Below are positions 20,401 through 32,573 of a stretch of 64,000 bases of DNA, piece by piece; the first letter of the stretch is position 1; every line of letters begins with the position of its first letter. The stretch comes from Isochrysis galbana (taxonomy: Eukaryota > Haptophyta > Isochrysidales > Isochrysidaceae): assembly GCA_018136815.1 (NCBI GenBank), contig CM030939.1, positions 2,426,808 through 2,490,807 of the forward strand, written 5' to 3'. Under the pieces are notes generated by a model. That model was given only the letters and a program-made list of their open reading frames with translations. It did no database searches and was not told the origin of the DNA. The translations under genes were made by a program, and so were the position numbers.

Positions 20401-23400
20401 CGAACAGCGTGCTGAGTTGACCATCAAACAGCAAGAGGCCGATACCGCTATGGAACAGATTCAGAAGTCGATGGAGCGCGCTGTGGAGAGGCGTAGCGAA
20501 GTGGAGCAGCTCACCTCGAAGCTCAACAAAGAAGAGGCTGAGATGACAGTCCGCAAAGCCGAAGTCGAGAAAGAGCTCGAGGAGGTCCAGCCCGTCCTTG
20601 AGCAGGCCAAGAAGGCGGTCGGCGGCATCAAGTCGGATAATCTCAATGAACTTCGCTCTTTGAAGATGCCGCCCGAGCCCATTCGCGATGTGCTTGAAGG
20701 AGTCCTACGTCTCATGGGGAACTTTGACACGTCATGGATCTCGATGAAGCGTTTCCTCGGAAATAGGTCTGTCAAAGAGGAGATCCTCAACTTCGACTCG
20801 CGTAAGATTACACCCGAGATCCGCGCAGGCGTCATGGAGCTGCTGAAGAACAAGGGTAACTCCTTCGAGCACGCCGTCATTCATCGCACGTCGGTGGCTG
20901 CGTCGCCGCTCGCTGCTTGGGTGAAGGCCAACTTGGAGTACTCAGCTGTTTTAATCAAGATCGCGCCGCTCGAGAAGGCGAACGCTGAGTTACAAGCCGA
21001 TCTCGAGGCCTCAAAGGACCGACTGGAGAAGTGCCAAACGGCGATGGCAGTGCTTGACGAGAAGGTGAAAGAGCTGAAGGACAATTTCGCCCGTAAAACG
21101 GCCGAGGCGGAACGGCTCAAGCAATCGCTGCAGAAAGCGGAGGACGTGCTGGGCGCTGCTCTTGAACTCCTCGAGAAGCTTTCGGGGGAGCGCACGCGAT
21201 GGGACGTCATGCACCGCGACCTATCTGAGGAGAGTGCTGCGCTGGCGGCGAACGCACTTCTCTCTGCCTGCTTCATCACGTATTTGGCAGATGAGCAAGA
21301 ATCCGTACGCCTCTCCTATATGGCACAGTCGGTTGAGCTGTTGCGCAACGCCAAGCTCATGACCAAGGGGAGCTTTGACACGCTCCAATTTCTCTCAAGT
21401 GAGGGCGAGATGCTGCTGTGGAAGTCTCAAGGGCTACCTGCGGACAAGCTCTCTCAGGAGAATGGCATTGTTCTCATGCGCAGTGCTCAGTCGCCACTAA
21501 TCATTGACCCCTCGAATGCGGCGGTGGAGTGGGTCAAGAACACACTTCGCGACTCCAACCTCTCGGTGGAGGTGGTTTCCTCGCACGAACCACGCTTTGC
21601 CAACGCGCTCGAACTGGCTGTGCGATTCGGCAAGACTTTGGTCGTGCAAGAGGTCGACAAGATTGAGCCCATTCTGGTGCCTGTACTGCGCAAGGACTTG
21701 GTCAGACAAGGACCTCGTCTGGCCGTGCAGATCGGCGAGAAGATGATCGACTATAACGAAACCTTCCGCATGATGCTCGCTACCCGGAATCCAAATCCCG
21801 ACATTCCGGCTGACGTCAGGTCGTTGCTAACCATTGTCAACTTCTCGGTGACTCTCTCCGGCCTCGAGGGGCGTTTGCTTGGTCTGACCATTCAGCATGA
21901 ACAGCCCGAGCTCGAGCAAACTAAAACAACGCTGCTAAAAGCGGAAGAAGACTTGAAGATTCAGTTGGAGCAAATGGAGCAAAAGTTGCTCGTCGACCTC
22001 TCGGCCTCAGAGGGTAATATCCTTGAGAACAAACCGCTCATCACGTCGCTCAACGAACTCAAGACCAAGTCGCAAGCCATCAAGACAAAGCTTGAGCAGT
22101 CAAGCAAGTTGCAGGAGTCGCTTGACGCACAGCGCAACGTGTACCAGCCCGTGGCAGCCGTCGGGTCACGCCTTTTCTTCACTCTCCTAGATTTAGAGAA
22201 GATCAATCCCATGTACCGATATGCTTTGCCAATGTTCATCGATCTGTATACCAAGGCCCTCGATTCGAAAGAACTTGGGCATGCAAATCCTCAGGAGCGG
22301 ACGCGCGCCCTTGGCCCGCTTCTCGAGAAACTCGTCTTCGGCTCAGTGTCGCGATCGCTTTTCAAGGCGGACAGGCTGGCTTACGGAATGCACCTTGTGC
22401 ATATGCTTCACCCCGACCACTTCCAAGAGAACGAATGGGAAGTGTTCACGGGCTCCATGATCATGAGCGGTGGGACTGCCGCAGCTACCTCGCTGCCCCA
22501 ATGGGCAGCGCAAGAGAACGCCTCGGCGTTCCAAATGTTCGCCATGGCATTGCCAGCTCTCTTGATGAAATTCGATCTCAACAACCGCGAGTGGGAGCGC
22601 TGGGTAAAGTCTGAGCGCGCTGAAGTCGAATTCCCGCCACATGTCCCGAATTCGGTGACGCCTTTCCAACGCATTCTTGTAGTGCAAGCTTTGCGCCCAG
22701 AGCGCCTGCAACCGGCGTGCACGGACTTCATCACGCGCGTGCTGAAGGTAGACTCGTTGTCGCCCCTGTCGTCATCCTTACCCCACGTCCATGAGGACTC
22801 AGCCGCTGCTCAGCCGATCCTTATGATAACCACGGCTGGCGCGGCTCCCGATCAAGAGCTCGAGGATCTCGCAGCTCGAATCATGCCGGGCAAGTACCAC
22901 GCGTTGCCGATGGGCGGTCAGACGACAGGAACCGCACTAGGCCTCATCCGGGAGGCTGCCAAGAATGGTCATTGGCTATGCCTTAAAAACCTGCACTTAG
23001 TCGTACACTGGATACCTGAGCTCGAGAAGGAAATATCATCTCTCGAGCCCCACCCGGACTTCCGGCTCTGGCTGACGACTGAACAGCACGCTGCCTTCCC
23101 ACCGATCATCTTGCAACAATCGTTGAAGATCACCTTTGAGGCACCGCCGGGCGTGCATAAAAACTTGCTTCGCACGTACGAGTCGCTCATTATCCCCGAA
23201 TTCATGGAGAAGGGCACTCCTCAGCGTGCGCAGCTGCTCATGATCATTGCATGGTTCCACGCAGTCCTGCAGGAGCGGCGCTCCTACATTCCACAGGGTT
23301 GGACCAAGTTTTACGAGTTTTCCCCAGCAGACTTACGCTCGGCCGTCGACATCTGCGATTCCTCCGCTGGACTTGGCAAGGGTCAACCCGACTGGGTGAC

Positions 23401-24556
23401 GATGCACGGGCTGCTATCGCTCGCTGTATACGGCGGCCGCGTCGATAATGCGCAGGACGAGCGCTTGCTGCACTGCTTCCTTCAACATTACTTCTCACGG
23501 TCGATGCTCTCCAGCTTGAAGCTGGCTCCAGGCGTCACCATACCCACCTCCAACCGACATGCCGATTACTTGCGCGTCATCGAGTCCATTCCCTGGACCG
23601 ACTCGCCAACCATCTTTGGTCTTCCCGCCAACGCTGATGTGGCGGTGCAAAAGCGCGCTGCCACCGCGGTTCAGACAAATCTCCGCGCGCTTGGCGTGGA
23701 GAAGCACGGCGCAGCAGCTGCCTTCGACCGTGAGAAGTGGGGACAGTCATTATCGCCTATCCTGTCGCTATGGCAAAAGTTGGTCGCTGCGTGCGAAAAG
23801 GTGAGAGCTGCTAAGCCGCGTATTGACCCAAAGTCAGCGCCCGTCAATGGCTTTGTCGAGCTCGAACTCGTGAAGGCGCAGGCATTACTCAAAGTCGTCG
23901 ACTCGTCGCTCTCTGCCATCGGGCGGGTGGTGCGCGGCACCGAGCTGCTCAACGCCACAACCAAGAGGGAGGGCAACTGCCTCATCGAGGGCGTGCTGCC
24001 CCCGCGGTGGGAAAAGGAGTGGGAAGGCTCGGAAAGTCCAGTGCGCTGGATGAAGCAGGTGGTCACGCGCATTGCCGCGATCTCATATTGGCACGAGGCC
24101 TCAACGAGCGGCTCGTTGCTAGCCAAGCCCCTCAAACTGCACGAGCTCCTCAACCCAGGCTTCTTTCTCACAGCGTTGCGTCAGCAAACGGCACGCTCCA
24201 CGACGACGCCGATGGACTCGCTGGAGCTGATGTGTGCGCTTTCCGCCTCGGAGCTCGGTCGCGCACCGCTTGTCGTCGCGGTGACCGGCTTACTCGTGCA
24301 AGGCGCCATGTGCGCAGCGAGCGCTGGCTTGAGTCCTCTAAACAATGACGCGCCCACGCTCAGCCCTATGCCAGACATCCACTTGGCGTGGATGCCCACA
24401 GGCACTCGGCCGCCGTACGACGTGAACCGTTCGGCGGCGGTGCCACTTTACGTTGATGAGGAGCGGACTACGCTCCTATGCGAGCTCTGTCTGCCGTGCT
24501 CCGGCTCGGAGGCCCAATGGTTACAAGCTGGGGTTGCCTGCTTCCTCGCAAACTGA
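11419..24556 (+). CDS. DYNC2H1: Cytoplasmic dynein-2 heavy chain (retrograde IFT motor)
   Basis: The motor that returns intraflagellar-transport trains to the cell body. Model: 11419-11929, 12056-12243, 12410-24556, giving 4,281 aa, close to the family's roughly 4,300. Both introns are in phase (1 and 0). An alternative acceptor at 12281 would leave an improbably short 37-nt intron. Tail: residues 1 to about 1650. AAA1: P-loop GPAGTGKTES (about 1686) and CGAWGCFDEFNRL. AAA2: GPSGCGKTT (about 1980), followed by WIICDGDIDPEWIESLNSV. AAA3: GPEGAGKS (about 2289). AAA4: GASGVGRRS (about 2641), where Arg replaces the Walker Lys as is typical of dynein-2 rather than other dyneins. Stalk coiled coils lie about 2870-2975 and 3075-3165, around a microtubule-binding tip. 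AAA5-6 and the C-terminal domain end in GVACFLAN. The AAA1 block FGRQVLVFNCDEGIDSKSMG is diagnostic for the IFT type. Implies a ciliated or flagellated stage. Confidence 0.95.
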
Positions 24557-25200
24557 AGCATTGGGATACCTCGGGATGTCCACCGACAAAACATGAAGTG
24601 CTGGTGCCAAGAGCTCACCATTGACCCTATGGCGGTGGTACATTTGTTCATGATTAGCTCATTTTCATAGTCATTTCCGTGTTCCTTCACCATGTAGGCA
24701 GACTGATGGCTGCAGCATGTGGATGAAACGTTGCGGCATGATTGGATGCGTGCCTTGAGCGCTCGCGGCGGGGTCAGCAGTTGTTGCGATGCGCAATGTT
24801 GCCACGGCTGCGCGATACAATTTGTGGGTTCGTTCGTTGCTAGAAGACGGATTGTTCGTGGCGATGTGTCACGCTTCACACATGCTCCTACTTGCACAAT
24901 AACTCGCGCGTGGTGTGAGCGCTCACCCAAGGCCACGGTTGCGCGATTGATGAGTTGTTGATTGGTGATTAGGATTAGGTCGTGTTCCGTCGAAAGTTTT
25001 TTTACAGACTGATTGTTGAGCGATCAAATGTCCATATATAATCAAACCTCTTAACTCTAAATAATCTCACGCGGCCCTGAAATAGATATCTCGCAGCCAC
25101 GCCCGCTTCCTTCCTCACTCCCTCACGTCCCGTTGCATCGACTATCCCCCGTCATCGAAATAGGGCATCGGGCCCTCACTCTCTCTCTCCCCCCCCCCCC
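24557..25200. other. Intergenic 3' of dynein-2
   Basis: Presumed 3' UTR and spacer. A 12-base match to the inverted-repeat arm of 9048 (TTCCGTCGAAAG) occurs near 24985. A C-run at 25190-25202 abuts LINE copy B. No gene seen. Confidence 0.4.
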
Positions 25201-25202
25201 CC

Positions 25203-25718
25203 AAAACTAAGTTTATACTTAGTTCGCCCATGGGGGGGCACGAGCCCCCCTCTCTCTCCACTCCTCCCCTGCCATGGGGGAGGATCCACCCACTCTCCTG
25301 GCACGCCTGATGGCTTGCCAGGAGCACACAGCCCTGCTGACCCATTCCTCTCCCCACAGGCCCGCCTGACTCGCCCGCCCTGGCCCGTCGTGGCCTGCCC
25401 ATTCCTCTGACCAGCCCCTCCTCCCCCTGGGCCCCCCTGTTCAGGACCCCCCAGCCAGCTCCAGTCGACCCGCAGGGGCTCGGAGCGCCAGCGAGGGAGA
25501 GGCAGGAGGGGCCAGGGCCATGCCCCAGCCTCACCTGCCCCCTGAGCTGTGCTCCCAGGCCCTGCAGGCCATCTGGGGACCTGAGCGAGGGGCCGCAGGC
25601 GCGCGCCATGGGCCCCCGCCGCAGGGAAGAGAGGAGGAAAAGGGAAGAGGGAGGGGAGGGGGGAGCGGCAGCTCTCCCCTCCGGCGTTTACGTGTCTTCT
25701 CGCCCCGTTTGGGTAAGA
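25203..25718 (-). repeat. LINE 3' end (copy B), left arm of a large inverted repeat
   Basis: Begins with the palindrome AACTAAGTTTATACTTAGTT, then CGCCCATGGGGGGGCACGAG and all later 3' UTR boxes, ending near CTTCTCGCCCCGTTTGGGTA. It is nearly identical over about 510 bp to the reverse complement of 27440-27966. Confidence 0.8.
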
Positions 25719-25734
25719 GTAGGCCCTGGCCAAA

Positions 25735-25825
25735 ATGTCCAGTTTTTTTCGCCCAAATGTCCATTGGAAATGTCTCAAAAATGTCGCATTTTGCGACCCA
25801 AATGTCCCAAAAATGTCCACTTTCG
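25735..25825. repeat. Degenerate AAATGTCC tandem motif
   Basis: Six or so spaced copies of AAATGTCC or AAAATGTC occur in 90 bp, just inside copy B. Non-coding; possibly protein-binding repeats of a transposon end. Confidence 0.6.
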
Positions 25826-26121
25826 TAGAGTTGTGCACATGCGCTCCAACAAATTTTGCATGTTAGTTACCACGTCCGTTAGAATTAGAGTTAGCTAACA
25901 GGGTAACAGGGGCGCGGGCGGGGGCGCGATCGGAAAATCCCGCCCTCCATCCACCGATAGCTAATTAATAGTTAATAGCTCTTGTCTATTGTATGTACTT
26001 GGGGGCTGTTTGGCTTTTGTGGCTAGTAGTCACATTCATATGTACGATGTATTACCTGCTTTAACATTTGTATATGCCAATAGACTCCAGACACACTAGC
26101 ACACCACACACCACACACCAC

Positions 26122-27113
26122 TCACCGTTTCTCGTTCTTGCGCGCATTGCCGTTGAAACGTAGCATGAGTGACGCTTGCAGCTGGTCTGCTAGGGAGCTA
26201 GCCCTATTTGGACCAAACAAAGAATTCATAAGGGAGAACACACGCTCACATGCCGCCGAATTGGGACTGAGGCAAAAGGCCAGCCTCGCAGCGAGAGCCC
26301 AATGAGGAAATTTCTGATGATGAGCTGCCCACCACCCGAGCATTTTCTCAGTGAATTCACGAACGTCCGATTGGTCTTCGATGCGTGACGACTGTCCGCA
26401 TGCCACAAGATAAAGAGGCAGCTCTTCGATCAAATGATCAGCAATGTTAGGCACGTGAGAGAAGAGAGGCAAGGCTGCGAGCTCCTGCACGAAACGGTGG
26501 TCCACCTCCCCATGTGCGAAGGACGGGTTGAAAGCACGAAGCAAGCCTGTTACGCGGTGCTGTTCTGCACATGCATACGCAGCTTGACAATTGTCGGTAA
26601 TCCGATCTTCCAAGTATTGGTACGCACCTTTCACCTTCGCCAAAAGGGGCGCCCACTCAGGGAGAGCAGTCACGTCAATTGCACGGCGGATCTCAAGCTC
26701 AAGCTCATCGTCGATCTGGAGCGTCGAACCGTTAGCATATGAGATGGTCCAAGAATTGCCATGCGCGGCAGTGATCCTACCCTGGAACCACGTATGGTAG
26801 GGAGCTTCGTAATACTCTTTCGTCGCCAAACCGACGCACGGCACCTGCCTCTCCCTCAGAATCGCGGCCACATTGGGAAGATCAGAACTATTTTGGCCAA
26901 GCAGCCGCCCACGGGCACGGAGCTCCTCGATTGCGTCGTAGACGAGGATGATCTCCAACCCATCCCCTTGCCTTCGAGTCTGTACGTCGTTGTGCAAAGT
27001 GGGTGCATGTCCATGGCAAGGGCAAGCTCAATCTCCAGATCGTCGCGCTTGGTCGCGATCACTTGTTTCAATGCTTGCGTCGTGGCATTACCTGCAGCGC
27101 TCTGCGATATATA
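26122..27113 (-). pseudogene. hAT-superfamily transposase remnant (frameshifted)
   Basis: The C-terminal hAT dimerisation domain is clear: FCLSPNSAACERVFSLMNSL, FGPNRASSLADQLQASLMLR and a basic end, NGNARKNEKR. Upstream residues (LPEWAPLLAKVKGAYQYLED and KFPHWALAARLAF) fit the same family. The 291-codon frame (26122-26997) is continued upstream in another frame (SAAGNATTQALKQVIATKRD and LAMDMHPLCTTTYRLEGKG), the switch lying about 26960, so the gene is broken. The BED zinc finger and first catalytic segment are not seen. hAT transposases cut and paste DNA with 8-bp target duplications; I could not identify the element's own termini. Flanking LINE copies B and C frame it in inverted orientation. 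Confidence 0.75.
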
Positions 27114-27439
27114 ATAATAATCAATGTTATATCCTAGCCAACCCCACTAGCTAATTGGACATAACGTCTTAGTCCCGGAATCCCGCCATGCCTGACGGGC
27201 CAGGTGTCCGAGTGATACCGGGGGGTGGGGGCACTGCCCCCTCCCCTCGATATTTGTCCTCCCCCCAGTGCATGCACCGGCCCCGCGCACCCCAGCACGT
27301 CCTCTCCTCGAGTCCACGCTGGGGGAAAACCCCTTTCGGGTAAAAGCAACGCAGGGGGGGGGGGGCACTCGTGAGATAGGAGCCCAGAAGCGCTAATCTC
27401 CCTCGCTAGAGCGAGTGGCCGCGGCGAGCCGCGGCCCTT

Positions 27440-27995
27440 CCCTCCTGGCTCTGGCGCCCCCGTCTTCTCTTACCCAAACGGGGCGAGAAGACACGTTTCT
27501 GCCGGAGGGGTGAGCTGCCGCTCCCCCCTCCCCTCCCTCTTCCCTTTTCCTCCTCTCTTCCCTGCGGCGGGGGCCCATGGCGCGCGCCTGCGGCCCCTCT
27601 TCAGGTCCCCAGGTGGCCAGCAGGGGCCTGGGAGCGCAGCTCAGGGGGCAGGTGAGGCTGGGGCATGGCCCTGGCCCCTCCTGCCTCTCCCTCGCTAGCG
27701 CTCCGAGCTCCTGCGGGTCGACTGGAGCTGGCTGGGGGGTCCTGAACAGGGGGGCCCAGGGGGAGGAGGGGCTGGTCAGAGGGATGGGCTGGCCACGACA
27801 GGCCAGGGCGGGCGAGTCAGGCGTGCCTGTGGGGAGAGGAATGGGTCAGCATGGCAGTGTGCTCCTGGCAAGCCATCAGGCGTGCCAGGAGAGTGGGTGG
27901 TTCCTCCCCCATGGCAGGGGAGGAGTGGAGAGAGAGGGGGGCTCGTGCCCCCCCATGGGCGAACTAATAATAATAAATAATAATAATAATAATAA
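27440..27995 (+). repeat. LINE 3' end (copy C) with TAA-rich tail, right arm of inverted repeat
   Basis: Sense-orientation 3' UTR ending CCCCATGGGCGAACTAATAA and then a (TAA)n tail of about 35 bp (27966-27997). Unlike the other copies it lacks the terminal palindrome; the simple-repeat tail is typical of LINE integration by target-primed reverse transcription. Confidence 0.75.
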
Positions 27996-28389
27996 AACAA
28001 CTGAGCGTTAGTACCACTACTCCCACTAGCCCGGTACTATCACGACACCCCTCAGCGCACTTGCCCGCACGCCTTGAAGTGATGGCACAGACACATACAC
28101 ATATGCATCCCTTCAAATCTCCCCCCTCGCAAACCCCCGGCTCCCATTATAACTCCCCACAAGTTACCATGAGGGAAAACCCATTGAGGCGGACCGGTCG
28201 ACGCCGGCCGACTCTCCGGGGAAAAACACCGGGGGGGGGGGGAGGGACCTCTCGTCGTGAAGCAGAACGGCCCTTACAGCTCGCGCCGCGAGCAGTCCTC
28301 GAAGAAATAAATGACTGCGCCCCCCGATACCTGCCACAGGGACGTCTTGAGCCACTCCCTTCTTCTCGCCCCTCCTGTCGCCAGCCGCC

Positions 28390-28945
28390 CCCCTTCGCCC
28401 GTTTGCTAACGCAAACGGGGCCCGTTTCTTACCGCACTCCATCGGGGGGGGCGCAAATTCCCCCCTCTCCCTCTCTCCATTCTCCTCCGCCCCTCTCCCT
28501 GCGGCGCGTCGCCATGCGGCGCGCCACGGCCTGCTCTCAGAGGGCCTTTGGGGGCTCCCAGAGGGCCAGCAAGGGCAGCTCAGGGGGCAGTGGAGGCTGG
28601 GGCTCAGCCCCTGGCCCCCCCTGCCTCTCCCACGCTTGCCACGCTGGCCATTGGAGCCTCCCAGTGGCCTCTGTATGCCTGGCGACCAGGGGAGGGGGGG
28701 GAGTCAGCTCGAGGGCAGGCCCATGCTGGGCGTGGGAGTGCGAGTCTCGGCCCGCGCCCACTAGGGGTCTGGGCCAGAGTGTTGATTGCCCAGCCCCTGC
28801 CAAAGGGCAGGGGCTGGGGTTGATTGTACGGGCCCACCCCGGGGGGTGTCCGCGATGGAGAGAGGGGGGCGCGAGGCCCCCATTGACCCCCACTTATAAA
28901 AGTAGGTTCCCCATGGGCGAACTAAGTATAAACTTAGTTGCGCTC
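28390..28945 (+). repeat. LINE 3' end (copy D)
   Basis: More diverged 3' UTR. It carries the GCGCGTCGCCATGCGGCGCG box and GGGGGGCGCGAGGCCCCCAT, and ends CCCATGGGCGAACTAAGTAT followed by AAACTTAGTTGCGC. The upstream limit is uncertain. Open frames through 28061-29173 are not credible proteins. Confidence 0.65.
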
Positions 28946-29339
28946 TGCGATCGAAGCCGTACCGTGACCCCTCGTACCCTTGAGCCCCTACTGCCTTGTG
29001 TGTGGTCTCTCGCTAGAAATCACCCACTAGAGATTGATTCAATCTGTTCCTATGGACCCATCACCACCCTCTGCACCGCAAAATTCGCCCTCGCCGCCGC
29101 GCGCGGACACCGTCACCACTGCACCCGTGCCCAAGCCTTCCCAAGTATCTTCACCCGCTACCCAAGTCGATAGGCCGCCTACGGACGCGTGGGTTGCCAA
29201 GGATGGAGTCTCAGGAGCCTTACCCGGATCCTGGGAACAGTCCATCTCCACAGGGGGGGGGGGGGGCACACGCGGCGCAACATCGCGCACATCGCACACG
29301 CGCACACGCAAACCCTCGACTCCCCTCCAAACATCAGTT

Positions 29340-29500
29340 GAGGTGCTGGCGACGCACCTCGATGATGAGATCTTGGGTGTGGACCCAGATCTTCATGGTC
29401 TCTTTGCCGCTCTTGTCGTCCTGAAATAGGACCTTCACCTGCTTGTCGCCGTAGAGGGTGCCCCTACCCATCGCGATGATCTTCCCTGTGCCAGGTGCAC
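29340..29500 (-). other. Short coding-like fragment, unassigned
   Basis: On the minus strand this reads GTGKIIAMGRGTLYGDKQ followed by VKVLFQDDKSGKETMKIWVH, then a GTGCGT donor-like site. Composition is convincingly protein-like, but the piece is only about 50 codons and no family is recognised. It may be an exon or transposon debris. Confidence 0.25.
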
Positions 29501-29543
29501 TGAGGGGTGTCGTGGTAGTGCCGGGCTAGTGGGAGTAGTGGCA

Positions 29544-30077
29544 CTAACGCTCAAGAATCTCGTACTCGCGCCATCTTCTCCTTCGCTGCTGGACTCCCCT
29601 TCGGAGGTCCATTGTACGCTCTCTTCCGCTCGCATCTATGAGCATGCGATTGCCGCGTTCTGAAGACTGCAGGAGGCCACGAGTGAGAACATTCTGCTCT
29701 CCCACAGACGTGTTGACTATCCCCAATGCGTTGAGTACTTCTGCATTCGCATCTGTTAGTATCTGATTGTTTCGTTCCAGCGATTGCAACACGCCACGAG
29801 TCAGAGCACTCTGCTGTCGCAGCTCTTGTAGAGAATTGACATTGACGCCCCCTAACAGATTAATGCCTTCAGTGAATCGGTCTATGAGTGTGCGATTGCC
29901 TTCTACGTAGGTGTGTAGCCCTGAATCTTGAGATGTTTTTTTAAAAACTAAGTTGAGAGATGCTAGATGCGACAGACAAGGATGAAAGTTGCGAGCGCGG
30001 CAAATACATTGAAGGGTGAGTACAATTATCATTAGCTCCAGAATATGGCCGACGCTTCTAGTAAACTTCCAACGCAT
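29544..30077 (-). CDS. Hypothetical protein with internal repeats
   Basis: A 177-codon frame. A hydrophobic N-terminal stretch (VGHILELMIIVLTLQCICR) could be a membrane segment. Three imperfect repeats of about 28 residues follow, each of the form EGNRTLIDRF / LERNNQILTDAN / SERGNRMLIDAS. It ends in an Arg-rich tail. No known family. Repeat conservation at the protein level is mild support for coding. Exon structure is not resolved. Confidence 0.35.
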   Translation of the reverse strand: MRWKFTRSVGHILELMIIVLTLQCICRARNFHPCLSHLASLNLVFKKTSQDSGLHTYVEGNRTLIDRFTEGINLLGGVNVNSLQELRQQSALTRGVLQSLERNNQILTDANAEVLNALGIVNTSVGEQNVLTRGLLQSSERGNRMLIDASGRERTMDLRRGVQQRRRRWREYEILER

Positions 30078-30376
30078 ATGACTGACTAGTGCTACCGCTG
30101 CCTCTCTTGGCCAACGAAGGATGCGCCATAGCTGCCAGCCACTAGTGTCAGCCGTATGGTCCGCCAGGAGCTACATGCGTTAGTGGTGCCATCAACAGCC
30201 AGAGCAAGCACACATTGCACTCCGTTACAATACACGGACAAATAAGTAGAGGGAGGGACAAAGAGGGTCCAACAATTGCAAACAATGCCTCAACGCCCCT
30301 ACACATCATACGCATGATGTGCCAGGACGACCCGCTGCTTGCATACACTGCTGCCACTCATCTCCCACGGTGAATT

Positions 30377-30817
30377 TCAGACAGATCGCGATGCCATCAT
30401 GACGATCTTCATGAACCTGCCTGCTCGCAGCTCGCGAGCCACAGGTCCTTGTACACGAGTTCCAATCGGCCCAGATAGATCACGCTTCATGAGCACCGCT
30501 GCGTTGTCCTGGAATCGCACCTCTGTGCCGTCGGCGCGCGTATGGCGCCCCTTCATTCTCACAATGACTGCAGCCACAATGTCCTTCTTCGACACCCGCC
30601 CACCGGATTTTGCAGACTTGACAACCGCTCGTATCGCGTCGCCCAGCCTGCCTGGCGCTTTGTTTCGGTCGTGGCCAATGCACTGAATCTCCTTGGCGCC
30701 AGAGTTGTCCACCACGCGCAAGCGCGTCATTTTATGAATACTCATGTTGCGTCTAGCACCGGCGCAACGCATGACGCTTGGTAGTCGCTGGGCCAAGCTG
30801 GAGAGAGTGGCCCACAT
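30377..30817 (-). CDS. MRPL14: Mitochondrial large-subunit ribosomal protein uL14m
   Basis: A 146-aa uL14 protein that sits at the subunit interface of the mitochondrial ribosome. Residues 1-25 (MWATLSSLAQRLPSVMRCAG) look like a cleavable mitochondrial targeting sequence. The uL14 core follows: KMTRLRVVDNSGAKEIQCIG, GDAIRAVVKSAKSGGRVSKK, VRMKGRHTRADGTEVRFQDN, AAVLMKRDLSGPIGTRVQGP and ARELRAGRFMKIVMMA. The length is close to bacterial L14 (about 122) plus a presequence. A single exon is sufficient. A plastid uL14 is unlikely, as that is normally plastid-encoded. The gene sits alone between LINE 3' ends. Confidence 0.9.
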   Translation of the reverse strand: MWATLSSLAQRLPSVMRCAGARRNMSIHKMTRLRVVDNSGAKEIQCIGHDRNKAPGRLGDAIRAVVKSAKSGGRVSKKDIVAAVIVRMKGRHTRADGTEVRFQDNAAVLMKRDLSGPIGTRVQGPVARELRAGRFMKIVMMASRSV

Positions 30818-31033
30818 GGTGCCCGAGGAAGGGGAGAGTCGCGGCGCGGGCGCGGGGTCCTCGGGCAGAAATAGGGACTAAAATGGATGGAGAGTGTTTA
30901 ACCTGAGTTGTTTTGTAGAGGCTTTTGTTTTCTGAGGGGTGACGTCGTGACGTCGTCGTCATCGTTGAACCGTCATTGGCTTGTCGCGCTAGCTAGCACT
31001 CAATGGTTACTCTGATCTACATGGTTCTACTCA

Positions 31034-31230
31034 CAACTATCAGTAAAACTGATAGGGTCATGGGGGCCGCGCTCCCCCCTTCCTCCACCGCAGACACCCC
31101 CTGGCGTTTACGTTTGTCCGCACAGATAGAGCTGACAGGCCTGCCCCAGCCCGCCGCCCCCGACCCGCCTGGCCGCCTGGCCCGTCGTAGTGCACGCGGG
31201 CCCACCCCCCGTGGGGGGGGTAGCGGGATT
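31034..31230 (-). repeat. LINE 3' end (copy F) with variant terminal palindrome
   Basis: Begins ACTATCAGTAAAACTGATAG, then GGTCATGGGGGCCGCGCTCC, which parallels the AACTAAG palindrome and CGCCCATGGGGGG order of copies A and B. The remainder is diverged, so its inner limit is approximate. Confidence 0.5.
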
Positions 31231-31430
31231 GGGGGTGAGAGTGTGGGGTATAGGGTATAGGCGATGGCGAGTGAGATACCGGAGTGGTGTGAGTCAGTAG
31301 TAGCATAGCGGGCACCTTCAAGATTTTTTTTACGTTGTTCTACTCATGGCGGCGAGGGGCGGGGGGGGAGGGGGGGGAGGTGAGCCCCGCGCGGGGGAAT
31401 GCCTGCTGCTGGGGGTGGCTTCCCCCCCCC

Positions 31431-31792
<362 letters not shown>

Positions 31793-31894
31793 GACACTTC
31801 AGGGCGCCCGGGGCAGAGGGAGAGAGCGCGGCCGAGAGAGACCACGAGACGCAGCGGAGAGACACACTCCTCTACACCGCTTCCGAACCCACGA

Positions 31895-32049
<155 letters not shown>

Positions 32050-32160
32050 CCGTCATCCCTCTCCCGAGCTTTGATCTATCAACTCTCTGCTCTCCCTCTA
32101 TCCTGTTCCTCACAGGGTGTGGTGTGTGGTCTTGTGTGGTCCCTCCCCGCCCCCCCCCCC

Positions 32161-32296
<136 letters not shown>

Positions 32297-32573
32297 TGCC
32301 CTCCTTCTCAAAAGTAGGAGTAAGGCTTCGAGGAAGATACTCCATGAGTACCACAGAAGGAGGTGGATTCTCGCCAGAACACGTTCAGGATGATGACAGG
32401 CCTCTTCTCCCCCCGTGACTCAGAAGCTGATGACCGACCGCACGCCCCGCACTTGGTCGCTGGTTCTCTCTTCTCCTTCTCTCTTCCTCTTCTCTCGTTT
32501 CACATCTTCTCTCTCTCTCGTCCCCTCCTCTCTCTCGTCACCTCGTCGCGTGTGGCCAGAGTCCAAAGTCGAG

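Noticed and set aside
25895-27165. hAT terminal inverted repeats at CAGGGTAACAGGGG (25899) and the GCTAATT strings
   Set aside because: No matching complement at the right side and no 8-bp duplication could be found.
28061-29173. 370-codon plus-strand ORF
   Set aside because: Runs through a LINE 3' UTR and homopolymers; no protein features.
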